Assembly (NCBI RefSeq): GCF_022234545.1
Contig: NZ_JAIEUI010000021.1
Location: forward strand, 1 to 64,000
Origin: Paenibacillus piscarius
GTDB taxonomy: Bacteria; Bacillota; Bacilli; Paenibacillales; Paenibacillaceae
DNA: 64,000 bases
Direction: 5' to 3'
Shown here: piece after piece, positions 17,667-25,537 of the stretch
How positions within the stretch are numbered: position 1 is the first letter of the stretch
Layout: each line of letters opens with the position of its first letter
Made by a program: the position numbers and the translations under genes
The notes under the pieces: model-generated
What the model saw: only the letters and a program-made list of their open reading frames with translations
The model's database searches: none
Told to the model about the DNA's origin: nothing

Positions 17667-19010
17667 TTATTTCTCGTAGGACATGGAAGCTTCTTTAAGC
17701 TGCTTGAAGGCTTCTTCCGGTGTAACCTTGCCGAAGCTGAGCTGATCGCGGACAAGCACCCAGTCCTTGTCGATGAAGTTCGTCCAGCCGCCGGCTCCGG
17801 CAGACCAGACTTGACCGTCCGGCTCAGTGGCACGGAGAAGACCGAGACCCACCTTATCCAGATCGCTCATGTTCGCTTCCAGCAGAGCGGCATTGTCCTT
17901 ATTGGCCGGCAGGCCGCGGAAGGTTTGGGTAATCTTAGCCGCTTCAGCATCATTCACGAACCAGTTAATGAATTTCTTCGCTTCTTCTGCATGCTTGGAG
18001 GTCTTGGTTACCGCCATGTACATCGACGGCTTCAGCCAGCCACCGGCTTCTTCGGCGCGCGGCATGGTCACCAGAGCGTAAGCGCCCGGCTTGATACTGT
18101 CCCAAGTCCCCAGATTGTTGGAGAAGCTGTAGCGGAACAGCACTTTGCCGGCAGCCAGCAGGTCAAGCTGCGGGTCATTCTCCTTATCGGATGCGTTCAC
18201 ATCTGCCGGAGGAACCAGTCCCTCCTTGCGCAGCTCTTCGAACTTGCGGGTCCAATCCAGATAGGTGGGTTCATCTACGTTGAAATGACCGTCATTCGTG
18301 ATGACCTGGCCTTTGCCTTTGGCATATTGGTAAGCGGAATACATGAAGTAGTTACCGCCATAATCCAGAGTGAAATATTGGCCCTGCGGCAGCTTGGACT
18401 TGGATTCCTTCGCCAGGGCGAAGAAGTCATCCCAGGTCCAGCCGTTGGCCGGATTGGCAATGCCCAGCTTATCCATCGCGGCTTTGTCGTAGACCATACC
18501 GAAGGCTACAGAACCGAGCGGAACAGCATACTGCTTGCCGTCCAGCTGTCCGCCGGACAGCAGCTTGGCATCGAATTTGCTTACATCCACTTCGGGAGCC
18601 AGGTCAGCCAGCTGCTGGCGTGCCATCCAGTCCGGCATCCAGCCCGGATCGAGCTGCACTACATCGGGAGCGTTATTGGCTGCTGCCTGGGTGGACAATT
18701 TGTCCAGATATCCGTCCATCCCGGAATATTCCGGCTCGAACGTTACATTAGGATTGTTCTTCGTATACAAGTCCAGCGCTGCCAGCGTAGCCTCATGCCG
18801 CGGCTGGGAGCCCCACCACATAATCCGCAGCTTCACCGGCTCGCCGCCGCTGCTTGGCGCTTCCGTAGCAGCCGCTGCATTGGTGCTGGCAGGCGCTTCC
18901 GTAGCTGCACCCGCATTATTCGTTTTATTCCCTCCGCCGCCGCAGGCAGCCATGGTTCCCAGTATAGCTGTCATGGCCAACACCGAAAGAGAACGCTTCC
19001 ATTTCAACAT
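17667..19010 (-). CDS. Extracellular sugar-binding lipoprotein (ABC transporter)
   Basis: A 447-aa family-1 solute-binding protein. The N-terminus has a basic start (MLKWKR), a hydrophobic stretch and the lipobox MAACG (Cys about residue 23), then a Gly/Asn/Ala-rich linker and the two-lobed binding domain (VKLRIMWWG onward). It would be tethered to the outer face of the membrane and deliver an oligosaccharide to the two permeases. The ATG at 19010 follows AGGAGGG; the frame extends 7 codons further. The specific sugar is not evident. It is the first gene of the operon running to 10977. Confidence 0.94.
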   Translation of the reverse strand: MLKWKRSLSVLAMTAILGTMAACGGGGNKTNNAGAATEAPASTNAAAATEAPSSGGEPVKLRIMWWGSQPRHEATLAALDLYTKNNPNVTFEPEYSGMDGYLDKLSTQAAANNAPDVVQLDPGWMPDWMARQQLADLAPEVDVSKFDAKLLSGGQLDGKQYAVPLGSVAFGMVYDKAAMDKLGIANPANGWTWDDFFALAKESKSKLPQGQYFTLDYGGNYFMYSAYQYAKGKGQVITNDGHFNVDEPTYLDWTRKFEELRKEGLVPPADVNASDKENDPQLDLLAAGKVLFRYSFSNNLGTWDSIKPGAYALVTMPRAEEAGGWLKPSMYMAVTKTSKHAEEAKKFINWFVNDAEAAKITQTFRGLPANKDNAALLEANMSDLDKVGLGLLRATEPDGQVWSAGAGGWTNFIDKDWVLVRDQLSFGKVTPEEAFKQLKEASMSYEK

Positions 19011-19620
19011 CTTTAACCCTCCTGTATACATCTGTATTCTCTTGCTACATAGCTATAGTAACAATATGGAATTAAAGTTCATAGGAGAGCAATGCACGAA
19101 TTATTATAAAATCTTACGGAAAAATCACTCTGAGCCAGCTTGTCGTGTTCGGTTTTCCGATTACATTTACCCCACGCGCCGGGCATAGTGCTTGTGTGGA
19201 CGTTTGTGTATGGGCGACGCTGCGATTGTATTTCCTGCAATAGATTATGATTTCATTGGTCCAATAACTCATTCTGCTGTATTTCATACACTAGATTTCT
19301 GCATATATGCTCCAAATGGCCGCCTGTGCAAAATTCTACTGTACAGAATGCAGCAGATGCTATTTTTCGAGAGATTTTTGAGGAATCTAGTGTACATAAT
19401 GCAGTTGCACCATCTCGGGTTGAATCTCACAAGCAGGAATGGCTACGTTACGTGCCCTTAGGACTGCTATCCTCTCTGCTTGCTCCCATACACAATCTTC
19501 TTGATTCTGTCATCATAGTCAAATTGTGTTCGGCTTTCCGATTACATCAGCTAACAAAAACGCCAGAGCTGCCCCCCATCTTAGATAAAGAGCAGCCCTG
19601 GACAATATAGAATGATATAC
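19011..19620. other. Repeat-rich intergenic block of about 610 bp
   Basis: No gene is supported. Frames of 60-95 codons cross it on the plus strand but lack ribosome sites and coincide with repeats. It contains a 22-bp direct repeat (19145-19166 and 19526-19547) and, between the copies, four copies of the TGTATTT..CA.TAGA element in two-plus, two-minus order. The part near 19011-19090 should hold the promoter of the sugar-uptake operon. Confidence 0.6.
19145..19547. repeat. Composite repeat block: direct 22-mers flanking an inverted array
   Basis: The 22-mer GTGTTCGG(T/C)TTTCCGATTACAT occurs at 19145-19166 and 19526-19547 with one mismatch. Inside are four related units of about 22-26 bp: 19226-19247 and 19277-19302 on the plus strand, 19328-19353 and 19382-19404 on the minus strand. 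Plus units read TTGTATTTCCTGCAATAGA and CTGTATTTCATACACTAGA; the minus units are similar. A further inverted pair lies at 67-132. Confidence 0.7.
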
Positions 19621-20772
19621 CTATTTCATCATGCTTGCGGCAATCTGGATGATCTCATCCTTCGTCAGCTCCGACTTCTCCTGGCGGACCGAGATATTAT
19701 AGATGATCTTCGCTTCCGGATCTGCCCAGACCAGTCTATTCTTAAACCCTAGCTCGATCTTCTCGTTAGCCGAGGTTTCGAGATAAATAAGCTGCTTGCC
19801 GTCAATCTCAATGTTCTCGACCTTGGTCGTTTTGGTCCACATCAAGCTCTCTCCTGGCTTACTTTCATCAAAACGTGAGGCACTGATTTCCACATTAGCC
19901 TCACCCTTCTTGTACAGCAGGAAAGAATAATTATAGGCAATGTTTTCCGCTTTTTCTTTTCTCCAAGTCATCTTGAACTTATCTCCCAGGTCAATCTCCT
20001 TCAAGTCTGTAAGCTGCAGAATTTCATCCATCTTGATGAAAGAGGGAATGATGGTTGCCTGCCCGAAACCGTAACCGTCCGGCAGATACTCAGGCTTGTT
20101 CAATGCCGGAGCTTTGTACTTCTCCACAGTGGTTTTGAACGCAGAATATTCCTTTAACTGAATCGGAGGGCAGTAGATGCCAAGAAGAGATTCTTCCTTC
20201 GCTCCTCCGCTTTTGACTACAAAAGTAGCATATTCTCCGGGAAGCAGCAGCTTCTCTATAGTATCGTGGCCCTTTTTAAATTTTAATTGGAAAAGTTCGT
20301 CTTCCTTGCTTGGCTTTGTCTCCCGGGATAGGTCCTTGCCGGGGGTTACCGGGTATTTCGATTTCACAATCATGGCACCTGAATTCGTTACCGGAATCGG
20401 TTTGTACGGCAGTACCTTGTACTGGAATTTAGCTCTGGTCCACTCCCCCAGTTCACCGGAGAACTGGATATACACGCCGCCCAGCAAAACCAGCACAAGG
20501 AGCGCCGCCACCCAGCCCTTCGCAGGAATCCGCAGGAATCTCTTCCGTCCAGGCCCCGGCACAGCTTCTGCCTCCACTCTGCGCATCACTTTAGGAGCCC
20601 CTCCCCTTGGCGGGAGTACCTGCAGCAAGGTATTCTCGCCCTCAGCAGGCAAAATGGCCGCTAGACCCAGCTTATGCATCACCGAATCATGGACGTCGAC
20701 AGGCGGGATACCGGCGGCCAGGTCTCCCTCCTTCAAGAACTGCTCTTCTGGTGTCAATTCACTCTTGCCCAT
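19621..20772 (-). CDS. Membrane-anchored DUF4367 protein, probable anti-sigma partner
   Basis: A 383-aa protein with a cytoplasmic N-terminus (1-86), one membrane helix at about 87-104 (GWVAALLVLVLLGGVYIQF) and a large extracytoplasmic part. The C-terminal half (about 240-383) has the strand pattern and ending (IIYNISVRQEKSELTKDEIIQIAASM) of DUF4367 domains. Its gene overlaps the 3' end of an ECF sigma-factor gene by 19 bp, the arrangement of sigma/anti-sigma pairs. No canonical zinc anti-sigma motif (HxxxCxxC) is visible, so inhibition of the sigma factor is inferred from position only. RBS: AAAGGAG. Confidence 0.8.
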   Translation of the reverse strand: MGKSELTPEEQFLKEGDLAAGIPPVDVHDSVMHKLGLAAILPAEGENTLLQVLPPRGGAPKVMRRVEAEAVPGPGRKRFLRIPAKGWVAALLVLVLLGGVYIQFSGELGEWTRAKFQYKVLPYKPIPVTNSGAMIVKSKYPVTPGKDLSRETKPSKEDELFQLKFKKGHDTIEKLLLPGEYATFVVKSGGAKEESLLGIYCPPIQLKEYSAFKTTVEKYKAPALNKPEYLPDGYGFGQATIIPSFIKMDEILQLTDLKEIDLGDKFKMTWRKEKAENIAYNYSFLLYKKGEANVEISASRFDESKPGESLMWTKTTKVENIEIDGKQLIYLETSANEKIELGFKNRLVWADPEAKIIYNISVRQEKSELTKDEIIQIAASMMK

Positions 20773-21311
20773 AGCTGCTGCTCCTTTCTCTCCATGACGA
20801 TTTTCAGCTTGACCCGGGTCCGTTCATATCTTTTCCGCGCCGCTTCCGTATTGATCCCCAGAATCTCACCGATCTCCGCAAATGACTTGTCCTCGAAGAT
20901 CCTCAGAATCAGCAAATTCCGCTCCTCTACTTTAAGCTTCTCCAAGGCGGCAGCGACCGGCCCGCTGAACAGACGGTTCTCCACCACCTGCTCGGCGCTC
21001 TTCGCCGTAACCTCCTGCCGGAGCAGCCTCCGTACCTGAGACTGGAATTTCTGCCGCCGGAGCTGGTTCAGGCAGTGGTGATAAGCAATTTTGTAGAGCC
21101 ATGAAGTGAAGTCTGCCTGCGGCTTGTATTGCCCGATATTCTGGTAAGCCTTGATCAAGACATCCTGCACGGCGTCTTCCGCCTCCTCCCTGTTATTCAG
21201 CAGCCGGTAGCAGTAGAGGTAGATGCGGTGCTGGTACAGCCTGATGACATCCGAGAACAGGTGGGCCTCTCCAGCCTGTATTCTCTTAATTTTCTCCTCG
21301 GTAGAGTCCAC
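20754..21311 (-). CDS. ECF-family RNA polymerase sigma factor
   Basis: A 185-aa sigma-70 family protein with region 2 (about 20-85, HRIYLYCYRLLNNREEAEDAVQDVLIKAYQNI) and region 4 (about 125-180, LEKLKVEERNLLILRIFEDKSFAEIGEILGI). Regions 1 and 3 are absent, which defines the extracytoplasmic-function class. The start is GTG at 21311 behind AAAGGAG. It is translationally linked to the membrane protein that follows. Typical members answer envelope stress; the target genes cannot be read here. Confidence 0.92.
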   Translation of the reverse strand: MDSTEEKIKRIQAGEAHLFSDVIRLYQHRIYLYCYRLLNNREEAEDAVQDVLIKAYQNIGQYKPQADFTSWLYKIAYHHCLNQLRRQKFQSQVRRLLRQEVTAKSAEQVVENRLFSGPVAAALEKLKVEERNLLILRIFEDKSFAEIGEILGINTEAARKRYERTRVKLKIVMERKEQQLWARVN

Positions 21312-21405
21312 GATAATCTCCTTTCGCTTTCGTTCTGTAATTCATACTGATATAACACATGAGGCGTATGTAACGTGACATTTATTTTCCTGGCGGCAGC
21401 AAAAA

Positions 21406-21434
21406 GAGACCAACAGACAAATGCTGTTGATCTC
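21406..21434 (-). terminator. Rho-independent terminator
   Basis: On the minus strand GAGATCAACAG pairs with CTGTTGGTCTC and is followed by TTTTTG. It lies about 45 bp after the stop codon of the PPOX-fold gene. Confidence 0.75.
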
Positions 21435-21477
21435 CCGGGGTAGGACTGCTTGAACTGACTGTTTATTCGATTCTGCT

Positions 21478-21969
21478 CTATTCCAGCTCAACCGTCTCAT
21501 TCAGATTCAGCGTGTCCGTGTCCTGGCCCGTCATCCGTTTAAACATATATACCGCCTTCTCGGCCAGGTTGCCGCTCTTCCAGTATTCGGCCGCTTCGGC
21601 ATGAACCTTGATCAGAATGACATTCGGGTCATCATAGCTTGTCTTCAGGAACGCCTCGTACCCTGCACTCCAGAGCTCTTTCTTCTTATTCACATCGCTT
21701 ACGATTTCGGCTCGCCCGCGGATGGATACATAGGACTTATCTGCATAGACCACGTTCACCCGCGGATCATACAGAATCTCCCCGAACTTGCTCGTATCCT
21801 TCTTGGTCAGGAACCAGAGGTCTCCGTCAAATTCAACCTCCTGGGTCTTCATGGGCCGGGAGACCAGCCCTTCCTCCGAAATGGTGGTCAGCATCGCCAG
21901 ATCGATGCCCTTGATCAGCTTGCGCACCGTCTCCACGGCTTCTTCATGAGTGTGGTGAGTCGTTGACAT
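21478..21969 (-). CDS. Pyridoxamine 5'-phosphate oxidase-like (general stress protein 26-type) protein
   Basis: A 163-aa split-barrel flavin-binding protein. The pattern MLTTISEEGLVSRPM..FDGDLWFLT...KFGEILYDPRVNVVYAD matches the general-stress-protein-26 branch of the PPOX-like superfamily, which binds FMN/FAD and is implicated in stress rather than in vitamin B6 synthesis. It has no signal peptide. The ATG follows AGAGGCGG. It is monocistronic with its own terminator. The substrate is unknown. Confidence 0.88.
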   Translation of the reverse strand: MSTTHHTHEEAVETVRKLIKGIDLAMLTTISEEGLVSRPMKTQEVEFDGDLWFLTKKDTSKFGEILYDPRVNVVYADKSYVSIRGRAEIVSDVNKKKELWSAGYEAFLKTSYDDPNVILIKVHAEAAEYWKSGNLAEKAVYMFKRMTGQDTDTLNLNETVELE

Positions 21970-22077
21970 CTTTACCGCCTCTTTTCTTCCGGGATAGGGA
22001 ATAGGTTGTCCAAACGCATAGCATTTATTAACCAGAAAAAGAGGAATGTTACCGGATGATACAGCGGCTCCTGCAGA

Positions 22078-22785
22078 TTAACATCTCACATGCTTGCGTT
22101 TGAAGCCGATACGCTCCTTCTCCACAGCCTTCATTATATTGTCATAGGCGCTGATGAGCTTGCTCTTCGGCTTGTCCTTGTCCACCTCGACCGGACCCAC
22201 CCGCTCCGCCGTCTCGCGTGCTAGATCATGCAGCGGCGAATAGGATGTCGCTACAGTATACATAAAGTTGTTCATCGAATACCGGGTGCGCTCCGGCGAC
22301 TGATGGATGCTCTGTTCCACCTGCTCCAGCATACCGGCCAGCTTGGCCTCAGAGAATTCCCGGTCCGGGCGGCTTCCCAGCAGCCAGCAATAACAGCTCC
22401 AGCCCGCTGACATCCGCAGGTCCTCCCCGCTCCTGATCCAGGCATCCGCCACCTGCCGGGCGATATCCGCTTCAGCCAGTGTAACAGCCACCACAAAATC
22501 GGACAGCATATAGAAATAAGCCCCGCCCATCCAGCGGTTGTAATCCGCCTCTGTCATGCCGTTCGGGTCGGCAATGATCCCGGCAAAATACATCGCGTCA
22601 TAATTGCCGGTCGCATATAGCTGCTCCGCCAGCGGCTGGTTAATACCGGTTCGCTTGAAGAGCGGCTTCATAGCGCCTGTAGCTACACCGAACAGCGGCT
22701 CCTGCGCACCGTTCGCACAGTACATCTTCTTCGTCCGTTCCTTGCCAAGCGCTTCAAGCTCCTGCATGACCTGTTCAGCGTTCAT
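22078..22785 (-). CDS. DNA alkylation repair protein (AlkD-like HEAT repeat)
   Basis: A 235-aa all-helical protein with the pattern of the DNA-alkylation-repair family: KERTKKMYCANGAQEPLFGVATGAMKPL near the N-terminus, then successive HEAT-like helix pairs. Relatives such as AlkD excise N3/N7-alkylated purines without base flipping; some paralogues lack activity, and I cannot confirm the catalytic residues here. The ATG at 22785 follows AAGGAGTG; the open frame continues 66 codons upstream into moaE in another frame and is not coding. It is the last gene after moaE. Confidence 0.8.
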   Translation of the reverse strand: MNAEQVMQELEALGKERTKKMYCANGAQEPLFGVATGAMKPLFKRTGINQPLAEQLYATGNYDAMYFAGIIADPNGMTEADYNRWMGGAYFYMLSDFVVAVTLAEADIARQVADAWIRSGEDLRMSAGWSCYCWLLGSRPDREFSEAKLAGMLEQVEQSIHQSPERTRYSMNNFMYTVATSYSPLHDLARETAERVGPVEVDKDKPKSKLISAYDNIMKAVEKERIGFKRKHVRC

Positions 22786-22837
22786 AATGCAACACTCCTT
22801 CATATGAAGTATTCCCTTGGCAAATGTGCGGCAGCCG

Positions 22838-23323
22838 CTATTTCCGGTCCTCCGCCGGAATATCCGGCAGATCGGGCCGTCCCTTGGGGTACGTCTGCTG
22901 GCCGAGCTGGTCGCCAATCCAGGCCTCGCCGTCCTCGCCCATCTCCTTCTTCCAGATCGGAACGATCTGCTTGATCCGCTCAATCACGTATTCATTCGCT
23001 TCATAAGCAGCCTTGCGGTGAGGTGAGGAGACAGCTATTACCACGGCAATATCGGTAATCTCCAGCCTGCCGATCCGGTGGGTAACCGCCACCTTCGCCT
23101 CCGGCCAGCGTTCGATAACCTCTTGTCCGATCCGCTCAAGCTGGGCGACAGCCATCGAGGGATAAGCTTCGTATTCCAGATATAAGGTCCGCTTCCCCAG
23201 CGTGATCTCTCTTACCGTGCCAATGAACAGGGTAATCGCCCCTGCTTCACGCCGCACCACTTTATCTGATACCTGGGAAGGTATAATAGGTAAGCTGGTA
23301 ATTTCAAATAATGCACTGCCCAT
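22838..23323 (-). CDS. moaE: Molybdopterin synthase catalytic subunit MoaE
   Basis: A 161-aa large subunit of molybdopterin synthase, which with thiocarboxylated MoaD inserts the dithiolene sulfurs into precursor Z (cPMP). The signature HRIGRLEI, SPHRKAAYEA and catalytic-lysine segment VPIWKKE (about 120-126) are intact. The ATG at 23323 follows AAAGGAAG. It starts 5 bp after mobA. No moaD is next to it; that subunit must be encoded elsewhere. The product would feed the NarG molybdo-bis-MGD cofactor. Confidence 0.94.
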   Translation of the reverse strand: MGSALFEITSLPIIPSQVSDKVVRREAGAITLFIGTVREITLGKRTLYLEYEAYPSMAVAQLERIGQEVIERWPEAKVAVTHRIGRLEITDIAVVIAVSSPHRKAAYEANEYVIERIKQIVPIWKKEMGEDGEAWIGDQLGQQTYPKGRPDLPDIPAEDRK

Positions 23324-23327
23324 AGGC

Positions 23328-23936
23328 TCACTTCCTTTCGATAAAATGCAGCAGCTCCGCATACTGCTCCGGTGTATCCACATCTGCCGCGAAATCTGTG
23401 CTCAGCCCTGCATCAACCAGCCTGTCCCGGTCTACCCCCAGCCAATGAAGCGAATCGAGCAATCCCCCCAGCCGGTACTGCCGGGCCTCCAGTCTGGCTG
23501 TAATCTCCGGCAATATCCTGCGCGGCCGGTATAACCCATGCAGCATCTGATGCCTGCCGTCCATAACCGGAACAACGGCAGCATAATCACCTTCCGCAAG
23601 CTGTGCCAGCATCCACGAGGCAGCCGGAGCTGAGATATGGGGACTGTCACAGCTTACCACCCAGGCCGCTTCCGTCTCCACTCTGGCAAAAGCCGCATGG
23701 AACCCGCTAAGCGGCCCATGCCCGGCATATACATCCGGCAGGTATAGGATATCTGCGGGAAGAAGACTGGTATACAGCGAAGGATCGCCGGTTACCACTA
23801 TGATCTGCCGGCAAATGCAGCGCATTCTCTGCACCTGCCGGACAATGAACGGCTCCCCCTGATAGGTGAGCAGCGCTTTGTCGCGTCCGCCCATTCGGGA
23901 ATTCTGTCCCCCCGCCAAAATAACTCCCGTCAGCAT
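23328..23936 (-). CDS. mobA: Molybdenum cofactor guanylyltransferase MobA
   Basis: A 202-aa enzyme that adds GMP to molybdopterin to form MGD, the cofactor form of NarG. The nucleotide-binding N-terminus LAGGQNSRMGGRDKALL (residues 7-23) is the MobA signature, with the GHGPLSGFHAA and VSCDSPHIS (Asp-containing metal site) blocks further on. The start ATG at 23936 follows GGAGGGG. It lies between mobB and moaE in one operon. Confidence 0.93.
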   Translation of the reverse strand: MLTGVILAGGQNSRMGGRDKALLTYQGEPFIVRQVQRMRCICRQIIVVTGDPSLYTSLLPADILYLPDVYAGHGPLSGFHAAFARVETEAAWVVSCDSPHISAPAASWMLAQLAEGDYAAVVPVMDGRHQMLHGLYRPRRILPEITARLEARQYRLGGLLDSLHWLGVDRDRLVDAGLSTDFAADVDTPEQYAELLHFIERK

Positions 23937-23957
23937 CCTGAACCCCTCCTGTCTGTA

Positions 23958-24548
23958 TCAGCCAAGCAGTGCCAGCGCCAGATTGAGGACCGCGCGGTCC
24001 ACTAGCTCCTGATTGCGCATCGGCAGCACCCCGGGACTGATCTCACCGGCGGCAGCTGTGGCATTAGCTCTAGCTTCCGTAGTCCCGGCAGATGCGCCGT
24101 ACCCATCCGCCGCCCCGTCCCGGCTCAACCACAGGCGGATATTGGTTGCTTCCTGCTCCAGTGAAATTCTGTCATCCCTATGGCGGAGCAGGGCAATCTT
24201 GGGATATGGCGCAGACTTGAAGCCTTCGGCAATCACCAGATTTACCCTGCCTTGCATGGATTGCACAATCTCTTCCAGGGAAGTCTCCGCCTGGCGCATA
24301 ACTCTTGTAGCCCCCGGCGAGGTCAGAACCGTCTCCACCGCACCGTGCAGCAGATGCCTGCTGCTGTCTGTCCCCGGATCATCCAGCGTGAACCCGTGGA
24401 CATCATGCTTGGCGGAGCCGACACGTATGCCGCGGGCGGTCAGAGCATGGATCAGGCGGCAGGCAAGCGTGGTTTTGCCGCTGTTTTTGTACCCGATGAT
24501 CTGTAATACCGGAACCTGCCCTTGTGCTGCTGCATGATAAGAATCCAT
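23958..24548 (-). CDS. mobB: Molybdopterin-guanine dinucleotide biosynthesis adaptor MobB
   Basis: A 196-aa GTP-binding adaptor that assists MobA. The P-loop GYKNSGKTTLA (about 17-27), the SAKHDVHGF block and IAEGFKSAPYPKI are characteristic. The C-terminus is extended by an Ala/Gly-rich tail of about 45 residues (DGAADGYGASAGTTE) that is not part of the core. ATG at 24548 is chosen; AAGGAG lies about 14 bases upstream, a long spacing. It is first in the mobB-mobA-moaE unit. Confidence 0.9.
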   Translation of the reverse strand: MDSYHAAAQGQVPVLQIIGYKNSGKTTLACRLIHALTARGIRVGSAKHDVHGFTLDDPGTDSSRHLLHGAVETVLTSPGATRVMRQAETSLEEIVQSMQGRVNLVIAEGFKSAPYPKIALLRHRDDRISLEQEATNIRLWLSRDGAADGYGASAGTTEARANATAAAGEISPGVLPMRNQELVDRAVLNLALALLG

Positions 24549-24737
24549 CGTTAAGGTATATGCTCCTTCTGCTTCAGTCTCTCTACCGATTATACCACTG
24601 ATCCGCCGGTTCCCGGTGACCCGCGGCACACCTGTGCTTCAAATCACCTGCCCTCCCCGCATAGACCCGGTATAGTTAAAGAGTCCGGCATCTGACATGC
24701 CTTGACACTTCACTTCAGGGAAGGAGTCCCGTTCCTC

Positions 24738-25460
24738 ATGAGAAAATATATCCCGAACCAGCACGGCGCCTGGGCGATGCTGATTCTCCCCTTTGCCCTG
24801 GGGATCGCCGCATCTGCTGCCAAGTGGAACCATCTTCCGCTGTTCATCTGCTGGCTGCTGATCTATCTGTTCAGCTTCCCGCTGCTGCAGGGGGTCAAAT
24901 CCAGACGATTCGGGCGTTACGCCGGGCCGTTGAAGCTGTATGGGGCGCTGCTGGTCCCGTCCGCCGTCTATCTGGTTATCGTCCAGCCTGCCTTGTTATG
25001 GTTCGTGCTGCTGCTTCTGCCGCTGTTCGCCGTCAACCTCTATTATGCCAGAACCCGCAATGAACGGGCCCTGCTTAATGATATCACCGCTATTGTTGCA
25101 TTCTGTCTGGTGATTTATCCGGTCTCCTACATGGGACAGGGGAGTAGCTGGGACAACTGGCGGGTCGTGAATGAGCTGTTCGTGCTGGCCGTGCTGTACT
25201 TCACCGGAACTGCTTTTTATGTCAAAACCGTCATCCGTGAACGCAGCAATATCCGCTTCTATTACAGCTCCGTGCTGTATCATCTGCTGTTCGCCGCAGC
25301 AGGACTGCTCCTGTTCCCATCGCTGATGGTTCCCCTGCTGATTCTGCTGCTCCGGGCCTCTCTCCTGCCAAAGACAGGCATCAGTGCCAAGCATACCGGC
25401 ATAATGGAGATCGGCTTCTCTATGATGCTGTATGTCTCTGTTCTGGTATTATATTTCTAG
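24738..25460 (+). CDS. ywiC: YwiC-like integral membrane protein
   Basis: A 240-aa polytopic membrane protein with about seven helices. The N-terminal motif KYIPNQHGAWAMLILPFALG is diagnostic of the YwiC family. In Bacillus subtilis ywiC lies in the narK-fnr-nar region; its biochemical function is not known to me. Finding it here beside molybdenum-cofactor and nitrate genes is the same association. The ATG at 24738 follows GGAAGGAG; 12 further upstream codons lack a site. It is transcribed towards ilvB, with a shared terminator between them. Confidence 0.85.
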   Translation: MRKYIPNQHGAWAMLILPFALGIAASAAKWNHLPLFICWLLIYLFSFPLLQGVKSRRFGRYAGPLKLYGALLVPSAVYLVIVQPALLWFVLLLLPLFAVNLYYARTRNERALLNDITAIVAFCLVIYPVSYMGQGSSWDNWRVVNELFVLAVLYFTGTAFYVKTVIRERSNIRFYYSSVLYHLLFAAAGLLLFPSLMVPLLILLLRASLLPKTGISAKHTGIMEIGFSMMLYVSVLVLYF

Positions 25461-25483
25461 GCTATCGCCTTTCTGAAAGTCAG

Positions 25484-25524
25484 GAAGCTCCTCCGCCAGT
25501 TACCCGGACGTGAGGAGCTTCCTT
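25484..25524. terminator. Bidirectional terminator between ywiC and ilvB
   Basis: Arms AGGAAGCTCCTC and GAGGAGCTTCCT form a long stem between the two convergent stop codons (25460 and 25538), with T-rich ends on the plus strand. It can serve both genes. Confidence 0.75.
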
Positions 25525-25537
25525 CTTGTCTGTCAGC

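Noticed and set aside
17598..19016. Plus-strand frame of 472 codons opposite the sugar-binding protein
   Set aside because: It is antisense to a clear lipoprotein with lipobox and RBS, and its translation shows no domain; it is a codon-bias shadow.
19145..19547. CRISPR array
   Set aside because: Units are few, diverged and in both orientations, spacers are not of equal length, and no cas genes are near. The 51-bp arrays were rejected for the same reason: the whole unit repeats, leaving no unique spacers.
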